Assembly: GCF_026016325.1 (NCBI RefSeq)
Contig: NZ_CP087203.1
Location: 6,014,001 to 6,078,000, forward strand
Reading direction: 5' to 3'
Length of the DNA: 64,000 nt
Origin: Pseudomonas sp. B21-056
Lineage (GTDB): Bacteria; Pseudomonadota; Gammaproteobacteria; Pseudomonadales; Pseudomonadaceae
A program made the translations under genes and the position numbers. Of this stretch, positions 46,404 to 55,396 are shown in pieces; positions within the stretch are counted from its first letter, which is position 1, and each line of letters opens with the position of its first letter. The notes beneath the pieces are model-generated. The model was not told the DNA's origin, ran no database searches, and saw nothing but the letters and a program-made list of their open reading frames with translations.

Positions 46404-46438
46404 GATGGGCTGAGGAGTGCCGGCGCCTCAGCCCCATC
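46404..46438 (+). terminator. GC-rich hairpin between the peptide gene and the SagB-type gene (probable attenuator)
   Basis: GATGGGCTGAGG (46404-46415) pairs with CCTCAGCCCCATC (46426-46438) across a ten-base loop with one bulged base. There is no immediate T run (only GATTTT further on), so it is probably a partial terminator or an mRNA 3' end stabiliser. Such a structure after a precursor gene allows far more peptide than enzyme mRNA, as in other RiPP operons. Confidence 0.65.
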
Positions 46439-46469
46439 CGAACGATTTTCCTCAGCGGAATCTTTCTGC

Positions 46470-47552
46470 ATGCATATAAACCCGTGCCTTTTTATTCTTG
46501 CGCGCCCGCCGCACCAAGTTGTATGGAACTACGAGCGTCACACCCAATTCGAACTCGATCTTCATTACTCGACGCGATTGGCGCAACTTGTAGCCAACCC
46601 CTTGCAGTTCGATATTCACAACCCTATCGATGCCGATTTCTTGAACACAGAAATATTCACTGAAGAACCGAGAAAGCCCATCGAGTGGAACTGGGATGAG
46701 TTATCCAGGATATTTCATATCGGCACAAAGAACATTCCTTGTGCCGAGGTGCCCCGGAATGTAGATGAATGGGCGACCCTGTATCTGCAACATTGCAACG
46801 AAGTACTGTCGTCACCGGCACCTTCCCCCCAGACAAAAACGTATCCCGTCGGCCGGATCGTCCTGGCTCCCTGTACGCTGGCCGACATACGGGATGTTTC
46901 GCTGGCGCAGACACTGGTCGGTCGAAGCACCTCCCGCTCATTCGGCGAACACGCCGTCTCGATCGAACAGGTCGGCACGCTCCTGTACCTGACCCTGGGT
47001 TACCTGAACGAACGCCGGGGTGCCCGGGAGGCGTGCGGTCCCGATGCGCTGGACGCCAGGCGCAGCAGCCCCTCGGGCGGCGGCCTGAATGCCTGCGAGG
47101 GTTATCTGTACGTACGCCACGTGACCGGCCTGGCACCCGGCATCTACGCCTATCATCCGGACGCACATGCCTTGAGCCTGATCCGCCCCCTGCCCGATGA
47201 ACCCCTGGGCCATCTATTGTGCGGTCAGCACTTCATCAATCCGCTGCCGTTCGGGCTGTTCCTCACCTCACGCTTCGACAAGCTGTGGTGGAAATACCAG
47301 CACTCTCGCGCCTACCGGATGGCTTTCGTCGAAACAGGCCATGTGTCCCAGGCCTTCCTGATGGTTGCTACTGCATTGGGCCTCGATACCTGGCTGACCG
47401 GAGCACTGGCCGACCGTGAAGTCGAACACCTGCTTGGCCTTGAAGGCACTTGCGAGCAACCGTTGTTTTTTGTCGGCTGCGGTCATGGTGACGGGCAGGT
47501 GCACTGCAAGGAACTGATGGCGTTGATCGACCGACAGGAGATCGCGTCATGA
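46470..47552 (+). CDS. SagB-type nitroreductase-fold flavin dehydrogenase
   Basis: This is a 360-aa FMN protein of the SagB/ThcOx group, which oxidises rings or backbone positions in peptide natural products. A family-type N-terminal region (INPCLFILARPPHQVVWNY, residues 3-21, to about 140) precedes the FMN-binding core. Visible core motifs are GRSTSRSFGE (151-160), RRSSPSGGGLNACEGYLYV (187-205), GIYAYHPDAHAL (214-225) and FVETGHVSQAFLMVATALGL (286-305). The ribosome binding site is weak (GCGGA). Its stop overlaps the next start by four bases. No YcaO, lantibiotic or radical SAM enzyme is nearby. Substrate inferred, not known. Confidence 0.85.
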   Translation: MHINPCLFILARPPHQVVWNYERHTQFELDLHYSTRLAQLVANPLQFDIHNPIDADFLNTEIFTEEPRKPIEWNWDELSRIFHIGTKNIPCAEVPRNVDEWATLYLQHCNEVLSSPAPSPQTKTYPVGRIVLAPCTLADIRDVSLAQTLVGRSTSRSFGEHAVSIEQVGTLLYLTLGYLNERRGAREACGPDALDARRSSPSGGGLNACEGYLYVRHVTGLAPGIYAYHPDAHALSLIRPLPDEPLGHLLCGQHFINPLPFGLFLTSRFDKLWWKYQHSRAYRMAFVETGHVSQAFLMVATALGLDTWLTGALADREVEHLLGLEGTCEQPLFFVGCGHGDGQVHCKELMALIDRQEIAS

Positions 47553-48502
47553 CCCCTTCAACCGCCAACCAGACACCTCGCTACACGCTGGGCGACTGGG
47601 ATAACAAGGCCGCCGTGCGCATTCGTAAAGACGACTATCGCCTGCCCGACGACCTGGAACGGCAGCTCTACAGTCGTGACTGGTTTCCGTCGGCTTTCAT
47701 TCCCTATATCGAACATCCGTTGATCTGCGAGGCGGGCCGCTCCATTGCCCAGCGCCTGGCGGCCAACCACCTGGTGCATTTCCTCGACTACACCACGTTG
47801 CTCGAACACCGGATCGTCAATCGCGCCGTGGAAACCATCGTCCATGGCGAACTGGCCCTGCCGATCCCCCAGCCGATGAAAACCGCGGCCCTGCAGCTCT
47901 ACACCGACGAGGGCTATCACGCTCTTTTTTCCAATGAAGTGGCCGAACAGGTCGCAGCTCTCTACGGGATCAGCGAAAGGCCAACACCCAGGCGCATCCA
48001 GCGGCTGCTGGGCATGATCGATACCGTCGCCCCCGCGGATCGGCCCCTGGCGTGGTTTCTGCTGGGGTTCGTCTCCGAGACGATCATCGCCAAGGAGTTG
48101 CTGGCGATTACCCGCGACACCCTGGTGTGCACCGTGTACCGGATGCTCAGGAGTCATCTCGAGGACGAGGCACGCCACAGCCGCTACTTCAGCGAAGTAT
48201 TCCAGTACCTGTGGACCGCCCTGGACGTGACCCAACGCGACCAGGCCGCCAGGCTGCTACTGCAGATCATCGGCCTCTATTTCGAGCCGGATATGCCCTG
48301 GCTGATGCGTAGCCTCGCCAGCGTCGGCTTCAACGAACCCTCCGCTCTGCAGATCGTTGCCGATTTCCTGCAACCGGACGCCCATGGCCGACGAGTACGT
48401 TCAGGGGCGGTTTCGACCTTCGCGGCCATGCAGAAGGCGGGGTTCTTCGACAACGAACACAACCGACAGCTTTTCACCCAAGCAGGGTTTATCAATGGCT
48501 GA
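47549..48502 (+). CDS. AurF-type non-heme diiron oxygenase
   Basis: This is a 317-aa helical protein of the AurF-type diiron N-oxygenase group, members of which oxidise amines to hydroxylamines or nitro groups. All expected ligands can be aligned by spacing: E86 (LLEHRIV), E121 and H124 (TDEGYHA), E177 (VSETIIAKEL), and H203, E207 and H210 (HLEDEARHSRYF), matching the H-x3-E-x2-H pattern of AurF. CAGGAG precedes the ATG. It overlaps the upstream stop (ATGA) and the MFS start (8 bases), so the three enzymes and exporter are made together. Confidence 0.87.
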   Translation: MTPSTANQTPRYTLGDWDNKAAVRIRKDDYRLPDDLERQLYSRDWFPSAFIPYIEHPLICEAGRSIAQRLAANHLVHFLDYTTLLEHRIVNRAVETIVHGELALPIPQPMKTAALQLYTDEGYHALFSNEVAEQVAALYGISERPTPRRIQRLLGMIDTVAPADRPLAWFLLGFVSETIIAKELLAITRDTLVCTVYRMLRSHLEDEARHSRYFSEVFQYLWTALDVTQRDQAARLLLQIIGLYFEPDMPWLMRSLASVGFNEPSALQIVADFLQPDAHGRRVRSGAVSTFAAMQKAGFFDNEHNRQLFTQAGFING

Positions 48503-49700
48503 TTTCAAAGGCCCTCCAGGCCCCCACAAACCCGCCGCCGTCGGCTTGTTGCTGACGTTGACCCTGCTCGGCGTGTTTCCGATCGACGTCGTACTGCCCT
48601 CGTTCCCGGCATTGTCCGAACACTTTGGGCGTCCATCGTCCGACATCGCCCTGTCGGTCAGTCTGTTCGCGATAGGCATCGCCCTTTCGCAACTGCTGGT
48701 CGGCCCACTCTCCGACACCATGGGGCGGAAAAACCTGCTGCTGATCGGGATCACCGTTTCAGCCATCGGCGCCACGGGTTGCATACTCGCCGACGACTAT
48801 GGAGTCTTTCTGTTCTTCCGTGTCGTCCAGGCGCTGGGGTGCGGCTGTTTCGTGCTGTCCCAGGCATTGATCCAGGATCTGTTTACCGGCCTGGAGCAGC
48901 AGCGGCTGCGTATCTTCCTGGTCACCTGCGGCGGTATTTTCATTTCCGTTTCGCCCCTGGCCGGTACCGGACTGCAGCACTGGATGGGGTGGCGCGGCAG
49001 CTTCCTGGTGTTCATTGCCCTGGCAATCGGCGTATTCGCAAGCGCCTGGCTTTTATTAAGCCGCTCCATGGCGAGCAGCAACTCCAGGCGCCTGGACTTC
49101 ATCGGCGCCTATCGAACGGTATGCAGCGACTTCAGCTTCATGGCCTACTGGCTGACCTCGGCATTGGCTTTTTCCTGCCACTTTTCATTCATCGTCATTT
49201 CGCCACTGGTGTTCATCGACCAGCTACAGCTCTCGCCCGAGGCTTTTTCCCTGGCGCTGCTGGGTTACGGGCTGGCCTACATCGGCGGCGGAGCGTTGGC
49301 AACGGTGCTGAGCAACCGGATCGACTCACAGACGCAGATCATCACCGGCCTGGGTCTGATCCTGCTGGCGGGCGTCCTGATGTTCGGGCTTTCCAGCCAT
49401 CTCGGGTTGTCGGTCACCACCGTCCTGCTACCCATGATCGTCTGCACCGCCGGAACCACCATCGCCCGGGCGGCGGCCCACACCCGGGCCATGAATCTGT
49501 TTCCCGAGCAAGCCGGTACGTCCGCGTCGGCCGGCAGCGTGTTGATCTTCATTGTCGGCGGGCTGACCAGCGCCGCGATCAGCCTCACCCCGCTTGCCCT
49601 GCAAACCACCCTGGCGTTGTGCCTGGTACTGCTCAGCCTCACGGGGTTGGTGCTCAATGGCCTGATCCGGCATCGTCACCGAGGGCTATTGACCGGTTGA
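48495..49700 (+). CDS. MFS exporter, Bcr/CflA drug-resistance type
   Basis: This is a 401-aa transporter with about twelve helices. The drug:proton antiporter motif is seen as GPLSDTMGRKNLLLIG (loop 2-3), with RVVQALGCGCFVLSQALIQD in helix 4-5. The N-terminal half begins LLLTLTLLGVFPIDVVLPSFPAL, typical for Bcr/CflA. It overlaps the oxygenase gene by eight bases (ATGGCTGA). In this context it most likely exports the product of the operon and gives self-protection. Confidence 0.88.
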   Translation: MADFKGPPGPHKPAAVGLLLTLTLLGVFPIDVVLPSFPALSEHFGRPSSDIALSVSLFAIGIALSQLLVGPLSDTMGRKNLLLIGITVSAIGATGCILADDYGVFLFFRVVQALGCGCFVLSQALIQDLFTGLEQQRLRIFLVTCGGIFISVSPLAGTGLQHWMGWRGSFLVFIALAIGVFASAWLLLSRSMASSNSRRLDFIGAYRTVCSDFSFMAYWLTSALAFSCHFSFIVISPLVFIDQLQLSPEAFSLALLGYGLAYIGGGALATVLSNRIDSQTQIITGLGLILLAGVLMFGLSSHLGLSVTTVLLPMIVCTAGTTIARAAAHTRAMNLFPEQAGTSASAGSVLIFIVGGLTSAAISLTPLALQTTLALCLVLLSLTGLVLNGLIRHRHRGLLTG

Positions 49701-49970
49701 GCGCCGCCGGTCGTCATCCCGAGCACGACATTGGCCTCCGATCAGCGCTTTGCGTCATTTCATCCTGGCGCCAGCGGTGTAGAATCGCGACATTCATCGC
49801 CATTCATCCCCCGGCGGGTTTATGAGCTCATGCTGAGGCGCGCAGCGATCCTGCACCGTCATATCGGCCACTTCCGGACACACGGCCAAACCCGGTGTCC
49901 CAGAGGTCTACAGAAGCTCACTTTCCCCTTGATACCTGGTTAGTACCTGATTAGCCGCCCGGAGTGCTCC

Positions 49971-51812
49971 ATGCCCGATTACCGTTCGAAAACATCCACC
50001 CACGGCCGCAACATGGCCGGTGCCCGTGCATTGTGGCGCGCCACGGGGATGAAGGATGACGACTTCAAGAAGCCGATCATCGCCATTGCCAACTCCTTTA
50101 CTCAGTTCGTACCCGGCCACGTCCATCTCAAGGACCTGGGCCAACTGGTTGCCCGCGAGATCGAACGCGCCGGCGGTGTGGCCAAGGAATTCAACACCAT
50201 CGCCGTGGACGACGGCATCGCCATGGGCCACGACGGCATGCTCTATTCGCTGCCGAGCCGGGAGATCATCGCCGACTCCGTCGAATACATGGTCAACGCC
50301 CACTGCGCCGACGCCATCGTGTGCATTTCCAACTGCGACAAGATCACCCCTGGCATGCTCATGGCGGCCCTGCGCCTGAACATCCCGGTGATCTTCGTGT
50401 CCGGCGGCCCGATGGAAGCCGGCAAGACCAAGCTCGCCAGCCACGGCCTGGACCTGGTGGATGCCATGGTCATCGCCGCCGACTCCAGCGCTTCCGATGA
50501 GAAGGTCGCCGAGTACGAGCGCAGCGCCTGCCCGACCTGCGGTTCGTGCTCCGGCATGTTCACCGCCAACTCGATGAACTGCCTGACCGAAGCCCTGGGC
50601 CTGGCCCTGCCGGGCAACGGTTCGACCCTGGCTACCCACAGTGACCGCGAACAGCTGTTTTTGCAGGCCGGCCGGACCATCGTCGAGCTGTGCAAGCGCT
50701 ACTACGGCGAGAACGACGAGTCGGTGTTGCCGCGCAACATCGCCAACTTCAAGGCGTTCGAAAACGCCATGACCCTGGACATCGCCATGGGCGGTTCCAC
50801 CAACACCATCCTGCACCTGCTGGCCGCCGCCCAGGAAGCCGAGATCGATTTCGACCTGCGCGACATCGACCGCCTGTCCCGTCACGTACCGCAGCTGTGC
50901 AAGGTCGCGCCGAACATCCAGAAGTACCACATGGAAGATGTGCACCGCGCCGGCGGCATCTTCAGCATCCTCGGCTCCCTGGCCCGGGGCGGTCTGCTGC
51001 ACACCGACCTGCCGACCGTGCACAGCAAGACCATGGCCGACGCCATCGCCAAGTGGGACATCACCCAGACCACCGACGAGGCCGTGCACCACTTCTTCAA
51101 GGCCGGTCCGGCGGGCATTCCGACGCAAACCGCGTTCAGCCAGTCGACTCGCTGGGAAACCCTGGACGACGACCGTGAAAACGGCTGCATCCGCAGCGTC
51201 GAACACGCCTACTCCAAGGAAGGCGGCCTGGCCGTGTTGTACGGCAACATCGCCCTGGACGGCTGCGTGGTAAAAACCGCCGGCGTCGATGAATCGATCC
51301 ATGTGTTCGAGGGCAACGCCAAGATCTTCGAAAGCCAGGACAGCGCCGTGCGCGGGATCCTCGCCGACGAAGTGAAGGCCGGCGATATCGTGATCATCCG
51401 CTACGAAGGCCCGAAAGGTGGCCCGGGCATGCAGGAAATGCTCTACCCGACCTCCTACCTGAAGTCCAAGGGCCTGGGCAAAGCCTGCGCCCTGCTGACC
51501 GACGGCCGTTTCTCCGGCGGCACCTCGGGCCTGTCCATCGGCCATGCTTCGCCTGAAGCCGCCGCTGGCGGCGCCATCGGCCTGGTGCGCGACGGTGACA
51601 AAGTGCTGATCGACATTCCGAACCGCTCGATCAACCTGTTGATCAGCGATGAAGAACTGGCCGCGCGCCGCGTCGAACAGGACAGGAAAGGCTGGAAACC
51701 AGTGGAAGTGCGTCCACGGAAAGTGACCACCGCACTCAAGGCCTACGCCCTGCTCGCCACCAGCGCCGACAAGGGCGCGGTGCGTAACAAGGCGATGCTG
51801 GACGGGCTGTAA
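49971..51812 (+). CDS. ilvD: Dihydroxy-acid dehydratase
   Basis: IlvD makes the 2-keto acids for valine, isoleucine and pantothenate. The 613-aa protein has the cluster Cys motifs [12 protein letters not shown] and [29 protein letters not shown] and the C-terminal [19 protein letters not shown]. Length matches the family. The leader 49701-49970 holds its promoter; a TAGAAT near 49780 may be a -10. No leader peptide or attenuator could be recognised there. Confidence 0.98.
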   Translation: MPDYRSKTSTHGRNMAGARALWRATGMKDDDFKKPIIAIANSFTQFVPGHVHLKDLGQLVAREIERAGGVAKEFNTIAVDDGIAMGHDGMLYSLPSREIIADSVEYMVNAHCADAIVCISNCDKITPGMLMAALRLNIPVIFVSGGPMEAGKTKLASHGLDLVDAMVIAADSSASDEKVAEYERSACPTCGSCSGMFTANSMNCLTEALGLALPGNGSTLATHSDREQLFLQAGRTIVELCKRYYGENDESVLPRNIANFKAFENAMTLDIAMGGSTNTILHLLAAAQEAEIDFDLRDIDRLSRHVPQLCKVAPNIQKYHMEDVHRAGGIFSILGSLARGGLLHTDLPTVHSKTMADAIAKWDITQTTDEAVHHFFKAGPAGIPTQTAFSQSTRWETLDDDRENGCIRSVEHAYSKEGGLAVLYGNIALDGCVVKTAGVDESIHVFEGNAKIFESQDSAVRGILADEVKAGDIVIIRYEGPKGGPGMQEMLYPTSYLKSKGLGKACALLTDGRFSGGTSGLSIGHASPEAAAGGAIGLVRDGDKVLIDIPNRSINLLISDEELAARRVEQDRKGWKPVEVRPRKVTTALKAYALLATSADKGAVRNKAMLDGL

Positions 51813-51830
51813 GCCTTCAGCGCCGCAATA

Positions 51831-51862
51831 AAAATGCCCCGCCAAGTGCGGGGCATTTTTTT
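51831..51862 (+). terminator. Rho-independent terminator after ilvD
   Basis: AAAATGCCCCGC pairs with GCGGGGCATTTT over a five-base loop and ends in seven T. Confidence 0.95.
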
Positions 51863-51893
51863 GCCTGATATCCCGTGATAAATGGTGATCAAC

Positions 51894-51981
51894 TGTGGGA
51901 GCGAGCCTGCTCGCGATGGCGGTAAATGAGTTACATCAATGTACCTGACACACCGCTATCGCGAGCAGGCTCGCTCCCACA
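51894..51981. repeat. REP doublet (GTGGGAGC family) at convergent gene ends
   Basis: Inverted REP units at 51894 and ending 51981 lie after the ilvD terminator and before the 3' end of the phosphatase gene. Confidence 0.9.
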
Positions 51982-52011
51982 GGGATACTGTGGAGCTGCC
52001 AAAAACCCGGG

Positions 52012-53067
52012 TTACTGAATGTCCTCAGGCTTCACGATCACCCAGTTCTTGTCCGCCGTCACCGGCAGCCCTTCCTTGGCCTGGGCGGCAGCGTGCTTGG
52101 CCATCATGCCGTTGATCTGGGTCATGTACTTGTCCTTGCGGTTGACCCACAGGTGGATACCGCCCTTGGCCACATCCACATCGTGGAACAGCATGTAGCC
52201 GTCGCTGCTCGGTGTGTCGCCGCCCACCAGGACCGGTTTTTTCCACTCATCGATGTACGTCAGGATCGCCGCATGCTTGCCGGCCATCCAGGTCGCCGGG
52301 GTCCACAGGTAAGGCGTGTATTCCAGGTCCAGGTTGGCCTTCTCGTCATACTTGCCGGCGGTGATCTGCTTGCGAGCGGTGGTCAGCTCGCCCGTCTTGC
52401 GATCCTTGAGCAGCGTGGTCACACCGATGACGTTCTGCGGCTTGAGGTTGTAGCCGTATTTCGGATCGGCCGCGACCATGCGCACCAGCTCTTCCGACGC
52501 CGCAGTCATGACATAGACCTCGATGCCGTTTTCCATCAGCTTGTTGTACAGCTCGGCCTGGCCGGTGAAGACTTTCGGCGGGTTGACGTTGTAGTTGACC
52601 ACCTTGTCGCCGTCGTAATACGTGGTCGGAACCGGCTTGCCGGACGCCATCAGCTCGTCGACGTAGCCCTTGAGTTCCTTGAGCGTGAAGCCGGAGAACA
52701 CCTGGGCCACCCATGGGTAGCAGACCATGTCGTCGACTTCGCAGAGGCGATAGTAGTAACTGAACAGGCTTTCCTTGTGATCGGCCGTGTCCTTGAATGG
52801 AATCAGCTTCAGGGAGGGATCCAGGGATTCGCGGGTGATGAGGCCCTTGTTCTCCATGAACGGCAGCAACGACTCTTCAAGGTCATAGCGGTAACTGGTG
52901 TTGTCCATGTCGAACACCGCGAAGTTACCCTTGTTGGCATTGGCCGCGATCATCGCATCCAGCGCCTTGGCCTGTTCCGCCGGCCAGTGCTTGAGTTCGG
53001 TGGCAAGTGCCTGGCCGGCGAGACCAAGGCTCAAGGCGACAGCGAGAAAACGAGGTACGAGCTTCAT
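52012..53067 (-). CDS. pchP: Phosphorylcholine phosphatase (PchP-like, HAD superfamily)
   Basis: This is a predicted periplasmic HAD phosphatase that releases choline from phosphorylcholine. The 351-aa precursor has a signal peptide (MKLVPRFLAVALSLGLAGQ, ending ALA). HAD motif I is VFDMDNTSYRYDLEESLLPF, motif II is VYVMTAASEELVRM, and motif III/III' is VLVGGDTPSSDGYMLF. The YYRLCEVDDMVCYPWV segment carries two Cys for a likely disulfide. The sequence closely resembles P. aeruginosa PchP. Start ATG 53067 is chosen for spacing to GGGAG. No choline transport or GbdR gene is adjacent. Confidence 0.88.
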   Translation of the reverse strand: MKLVPRFLAVALSLGLAGQALATELKHWPAEQAKALDAMIAANANKGNFAVFDMDNTSYRYDLEESLLPFMENKGLITRESLDPSLKLIPFKDTADHKESLFSYYYRLCEVDDMVCYPWVAQVFSGFTLKELKGYVDELMASGKPVPTTYYDGDKVVNYNVNPPKVFTGQAELYNKLMENGIEVYVMTAASEELVRMVAADPKYGYNLKPQNVIGVTTLLKDRKTGELTTARKQITAGKYDEKANLDLEYTPYLWTPATWMAGKHAAILTYIDEWKKPVLVGGDTPSSDGYMLFHDVDVAKGGIHLWVNRKDKYMTQINGMMAKHAAAQAKEGLPVTADKNWVIVKPEDIQ

Positions 53068-53308
53068 CGGCATTTCTCCCAGGTTCAAAGAGTCCGACGC
53101 TAGCAAATGCTTGTGACAGTCCTCGCCTGTCCGCGACCGCTTGCGTCTTGATAACGCCAGCGACGTACCTGCAAACGCCAAGTCCTTATTCCATAAACGA
53201 CATTCAACATACCTTTTTAGTATTAATTCATTAGTTATCAGACTGTTAGGCTTCCCTGCCCGCAGTCGCGGCTTCAAGCGACTGGCAAGTCTTAACGGAG
53301 CTCTTTTG

Positions 53309-54700
53309 ATGAATCTGCCGCTGATCCTCAATCTGCTGGTGTTCTTCGCCTTGCTGTTCGGTCTGGCGCAAACCCGTCACCGCAACTGGAGCCTGGCGAA
53401 AAAAGTGCTGCTGGCGCTGATGCTGGGTGTGGGCTTCGGGATAGCCCTGCACACGATCCATGGCGCCGGCAGCCCGGTGCTCAAAGCCTCCATCGGCTGG
53501 TTCGACCTGGTGGGCAACGGTTACGTGCAGTTGCTGCAAATGATCGTGATCCCGCTGGTCTTCGCCTCGATTCTCAGCGCCGTGGCCCGTCTGCATAACG
53601 CCTCGTCCCTGGGCAAGATCAGTTTCCTGACCATCGGCACGCTGCTGTTCACCACTGCCATCGCGGCCCTGATCGGTATTGGCCTGACCAACCTGTTCGG
53701 CCTCACTGCCGAAGGCCTGGTGGCCGGCACCCAGGAACTGGCGCGCCTGCAAGTGATCCAGAGCGATTACGCCGGCAAGGTCGCCGACCTGAACATCCCG
53801 CAACTGCTGCTCTCGTTCATTCCGCAGAACCCCTTTGCCGACCTGGCCCGGGCCAAGCCGACCTCGATCATCAGCGTGGTGATTTTCGCGGCCTTCCTGG
53901 GTGTCGCGGCGCTGCAACTGCTCAAGGATGACGCCGAGAAAGGTCAGAAAGTGATCAACGCCATCGACACCCTGCAAAGCTGGGTCACCCGTCTGGTGCG
54001 CCTGGTGATGAAGCTGACCCCGTATGGTGTGCTGGCGTTGATGACCAAGGTGGTAGCCGGCTCCAACCTGCAGGACATCATCAAGCTGGGCAGTTTCGTG
54101 GTGGTGTCGTACCTGGGGCTGGGCCTGATGTTCGTGGTCCACGGCCTGCTGGTTTCCGCCGCCGGGATCAACCCATTGCGCTTCTTCCGCAAGATCTGGC
54201 CAGTGCTGACCTTTGCCTTCACCAGCCGCTCCAGCGCCGCAACCATTCCCCTGAGCATCGAAGCCCAGACCCGTCGCCTTGGTATTCCGCGCTCCATTGC
54301 CAGCTTCAGTGCCTCGTTCGGCGCGACCATCGGCCAGAACGGTTGTGCCGGCCTCTACCCCGCCATGCTGGCCGTGATGGTTGCGCCGACGGTGGGCATC
54401 AACCCGCTGGATCCGGTGTGGATCGCAACATTGGTTGCCATCGTGACCTTGAGCTCGGCCGGTGTGGCCGGCGTCGGTGGTGGCGCGACGTTCGCCGCGT
54501 TGATCGTGCTGCCGGCCATGGGCTTGCCGGTTTCGCTGGTGGCGCTGCTGATTTCCGTCGAGCCGCTGATCGACATGGGCCGCACGGCGTTGAACGTCAG
54601 CGGTTCGATCACCGCCGGGGCGGTGACCAGCCAGGTGATGCAGCAGACCGACAGGGCCTTGCTGGATGCCGAGGAGCATGGAGAGTTGGTGCACGCTTGA
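53309..54700 (+). CDS. tcyP: L-cystine:cation symporter (TcyP/YdjN type)
   Basis: This is a 463-aa dicarboxylate/amino acid:cation symporter family protein, likely the sodium- or proton-coupled cystine importer TcyP. Helices and re-entrant loops are visible as [32 protein letters not shown] and [19 protein letters not shown]. Length 463 equals E. coli TcyP. ACGGAGC precedes the ATG. The upstream gap 53068-53308 is AT-rich (TTTTTAGTATTAATTCATTA), suggesting a CysB-type control region, unproven. Glutamate/aspartate transport is an alternative. Confidence 0.85.
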   Translation: MNLPLILNLLVFFALLFGLAQTRHRNWSLAKKVLLALMLGVGFGIALHTIHGAGSPVLKASIGWFDLVGNGYVQLLQMIVIPLVFASILSAVARLHNASSLGKISFLTIGTLLFTTAIAALIGIGLTNLFGLTAEGLVAGTQELARLQVIQSDYAGKVADLNIPQLLLSFIPQNPFADLARAKPTSIISVVIFAAFLGVAALQLLKDDAEKGQKVINAIDTLQSWVTRLVRLVMKLTPYGVLALMTKVVAGSNLQDIIKLGSFVVVSYLGLGLMFVVHGLLVSAAGINPLRFFRKIWPVLTFAFTSRSSAATIPLSIEAQTRRLGIPRSIASFSASFGATIGQNGCAGLYPAMLAVMVAPTVGINPLDPVWIATLVAIVTLSSAGVAGVGGGATFAALIVLPAMGLPVSLVALLISVEPLIDMGRTALNVSGSITAGAVTSQVMQQTDRALLDAEEHGELVHA

Positions 54701-54721
54701 CGGCGGCGCCTGGTAGATCGC

Positions 54722-54796
54722 TTCGCGAGCAGGCTCGCTCCCACATGGATCTGCGACTAACAAAGATCCCTTGTGGGAGCGAGCCTGCTCGCGATG
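54722..54796. repeat. REP doublet, reverse arrangement
   Basis: TTCGCGAGCAGGCTCGCTCC at 54722 is paired with an inverse unit ending at 54796, at the convergent ends of tcyP and folA. Confidence 0.88.
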
Positions 54797-54799
54797 CTT

Positions 54800-55312
54800 T
54801 TAAAGCTTTTCCCACACCTCAAAACTGTAAGCCGGCTTATCCCCCTCCGCCGGGTTTGGCTGGTTCGACACCAGTTCCCACCTGCTCGAATCAAACTCCG
54901 GAAACCACGCATCGCCATCCGGGCTCAGCGCCACACGGGTCAGGTACAAGCGATCCGCCTGATCCAGTGCCTGGGCATACAACTGGGCACCGCCGATCAA
55001 CATCAGCTCATCGACACCCTGCGCCAACGCCCACGCCTCGGCCCGTTCCACCGCGGCCTCCAGCGAGGAAAACACTTCCGCGCCTTCGAGCACCAGGCCC
55101 GGCTGGCGGCTGACCACGATGTTCAGGCGCCCCGGCAGCGGCCGGCCGAGGGAATCCCAGGTCTTGCGACCCATGATGATCGGCTTGCCCAGGGTGGTGG
55201 CCTTGAAGTACTTGAAATCCCCCGGCAAGTGCCAGGGCATGCTGTTGTCGACGCCGATCACACGGTTTTCACCGAGGGCTGCGATCAGGCTTAAGGGGAG
55301 AGTTTTTTTCAT
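54800..55312 (-). CDS. folA: Dihydrofolate reductase
   Basis: FolA regenerates tetrahydrofolate with NADPH. The 170-aa protein has LIAALGENRVIGVDNSMPWH (substrate pocket, W), GDFKYFKATTLGKPIIMGR, and ELMLIGGAQLYAQAL. The catalytic acid position is the Asp of LPGDFKYFK. Its 3' end is four bases from a REP unit. Confidence 0.97.
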   Translation of the reverse strand: MKKTLPLSLIAALGENRVIGVDNSMPWHLPGDFKYFKATTLGKPIIMGRKTWDSLGRPLPGRLNIVVSRQPGLVLEGAEVFSSLEAAVERAEAWALAQGVDELMLIGGAQLYAQALDQADRLYLTRVALSPDGDAWFPEFDSSRWELVSNQPNPAEGDKPAYSFEVWEKL

Positions 55313-55396
55313 GGCGCCGAGGATAGCAGAGGCTCAACGTACCCCGACAGGCGCCACAGCGGTTATCCTCAACCCTCATTTGCAACGGAAGCGCCC

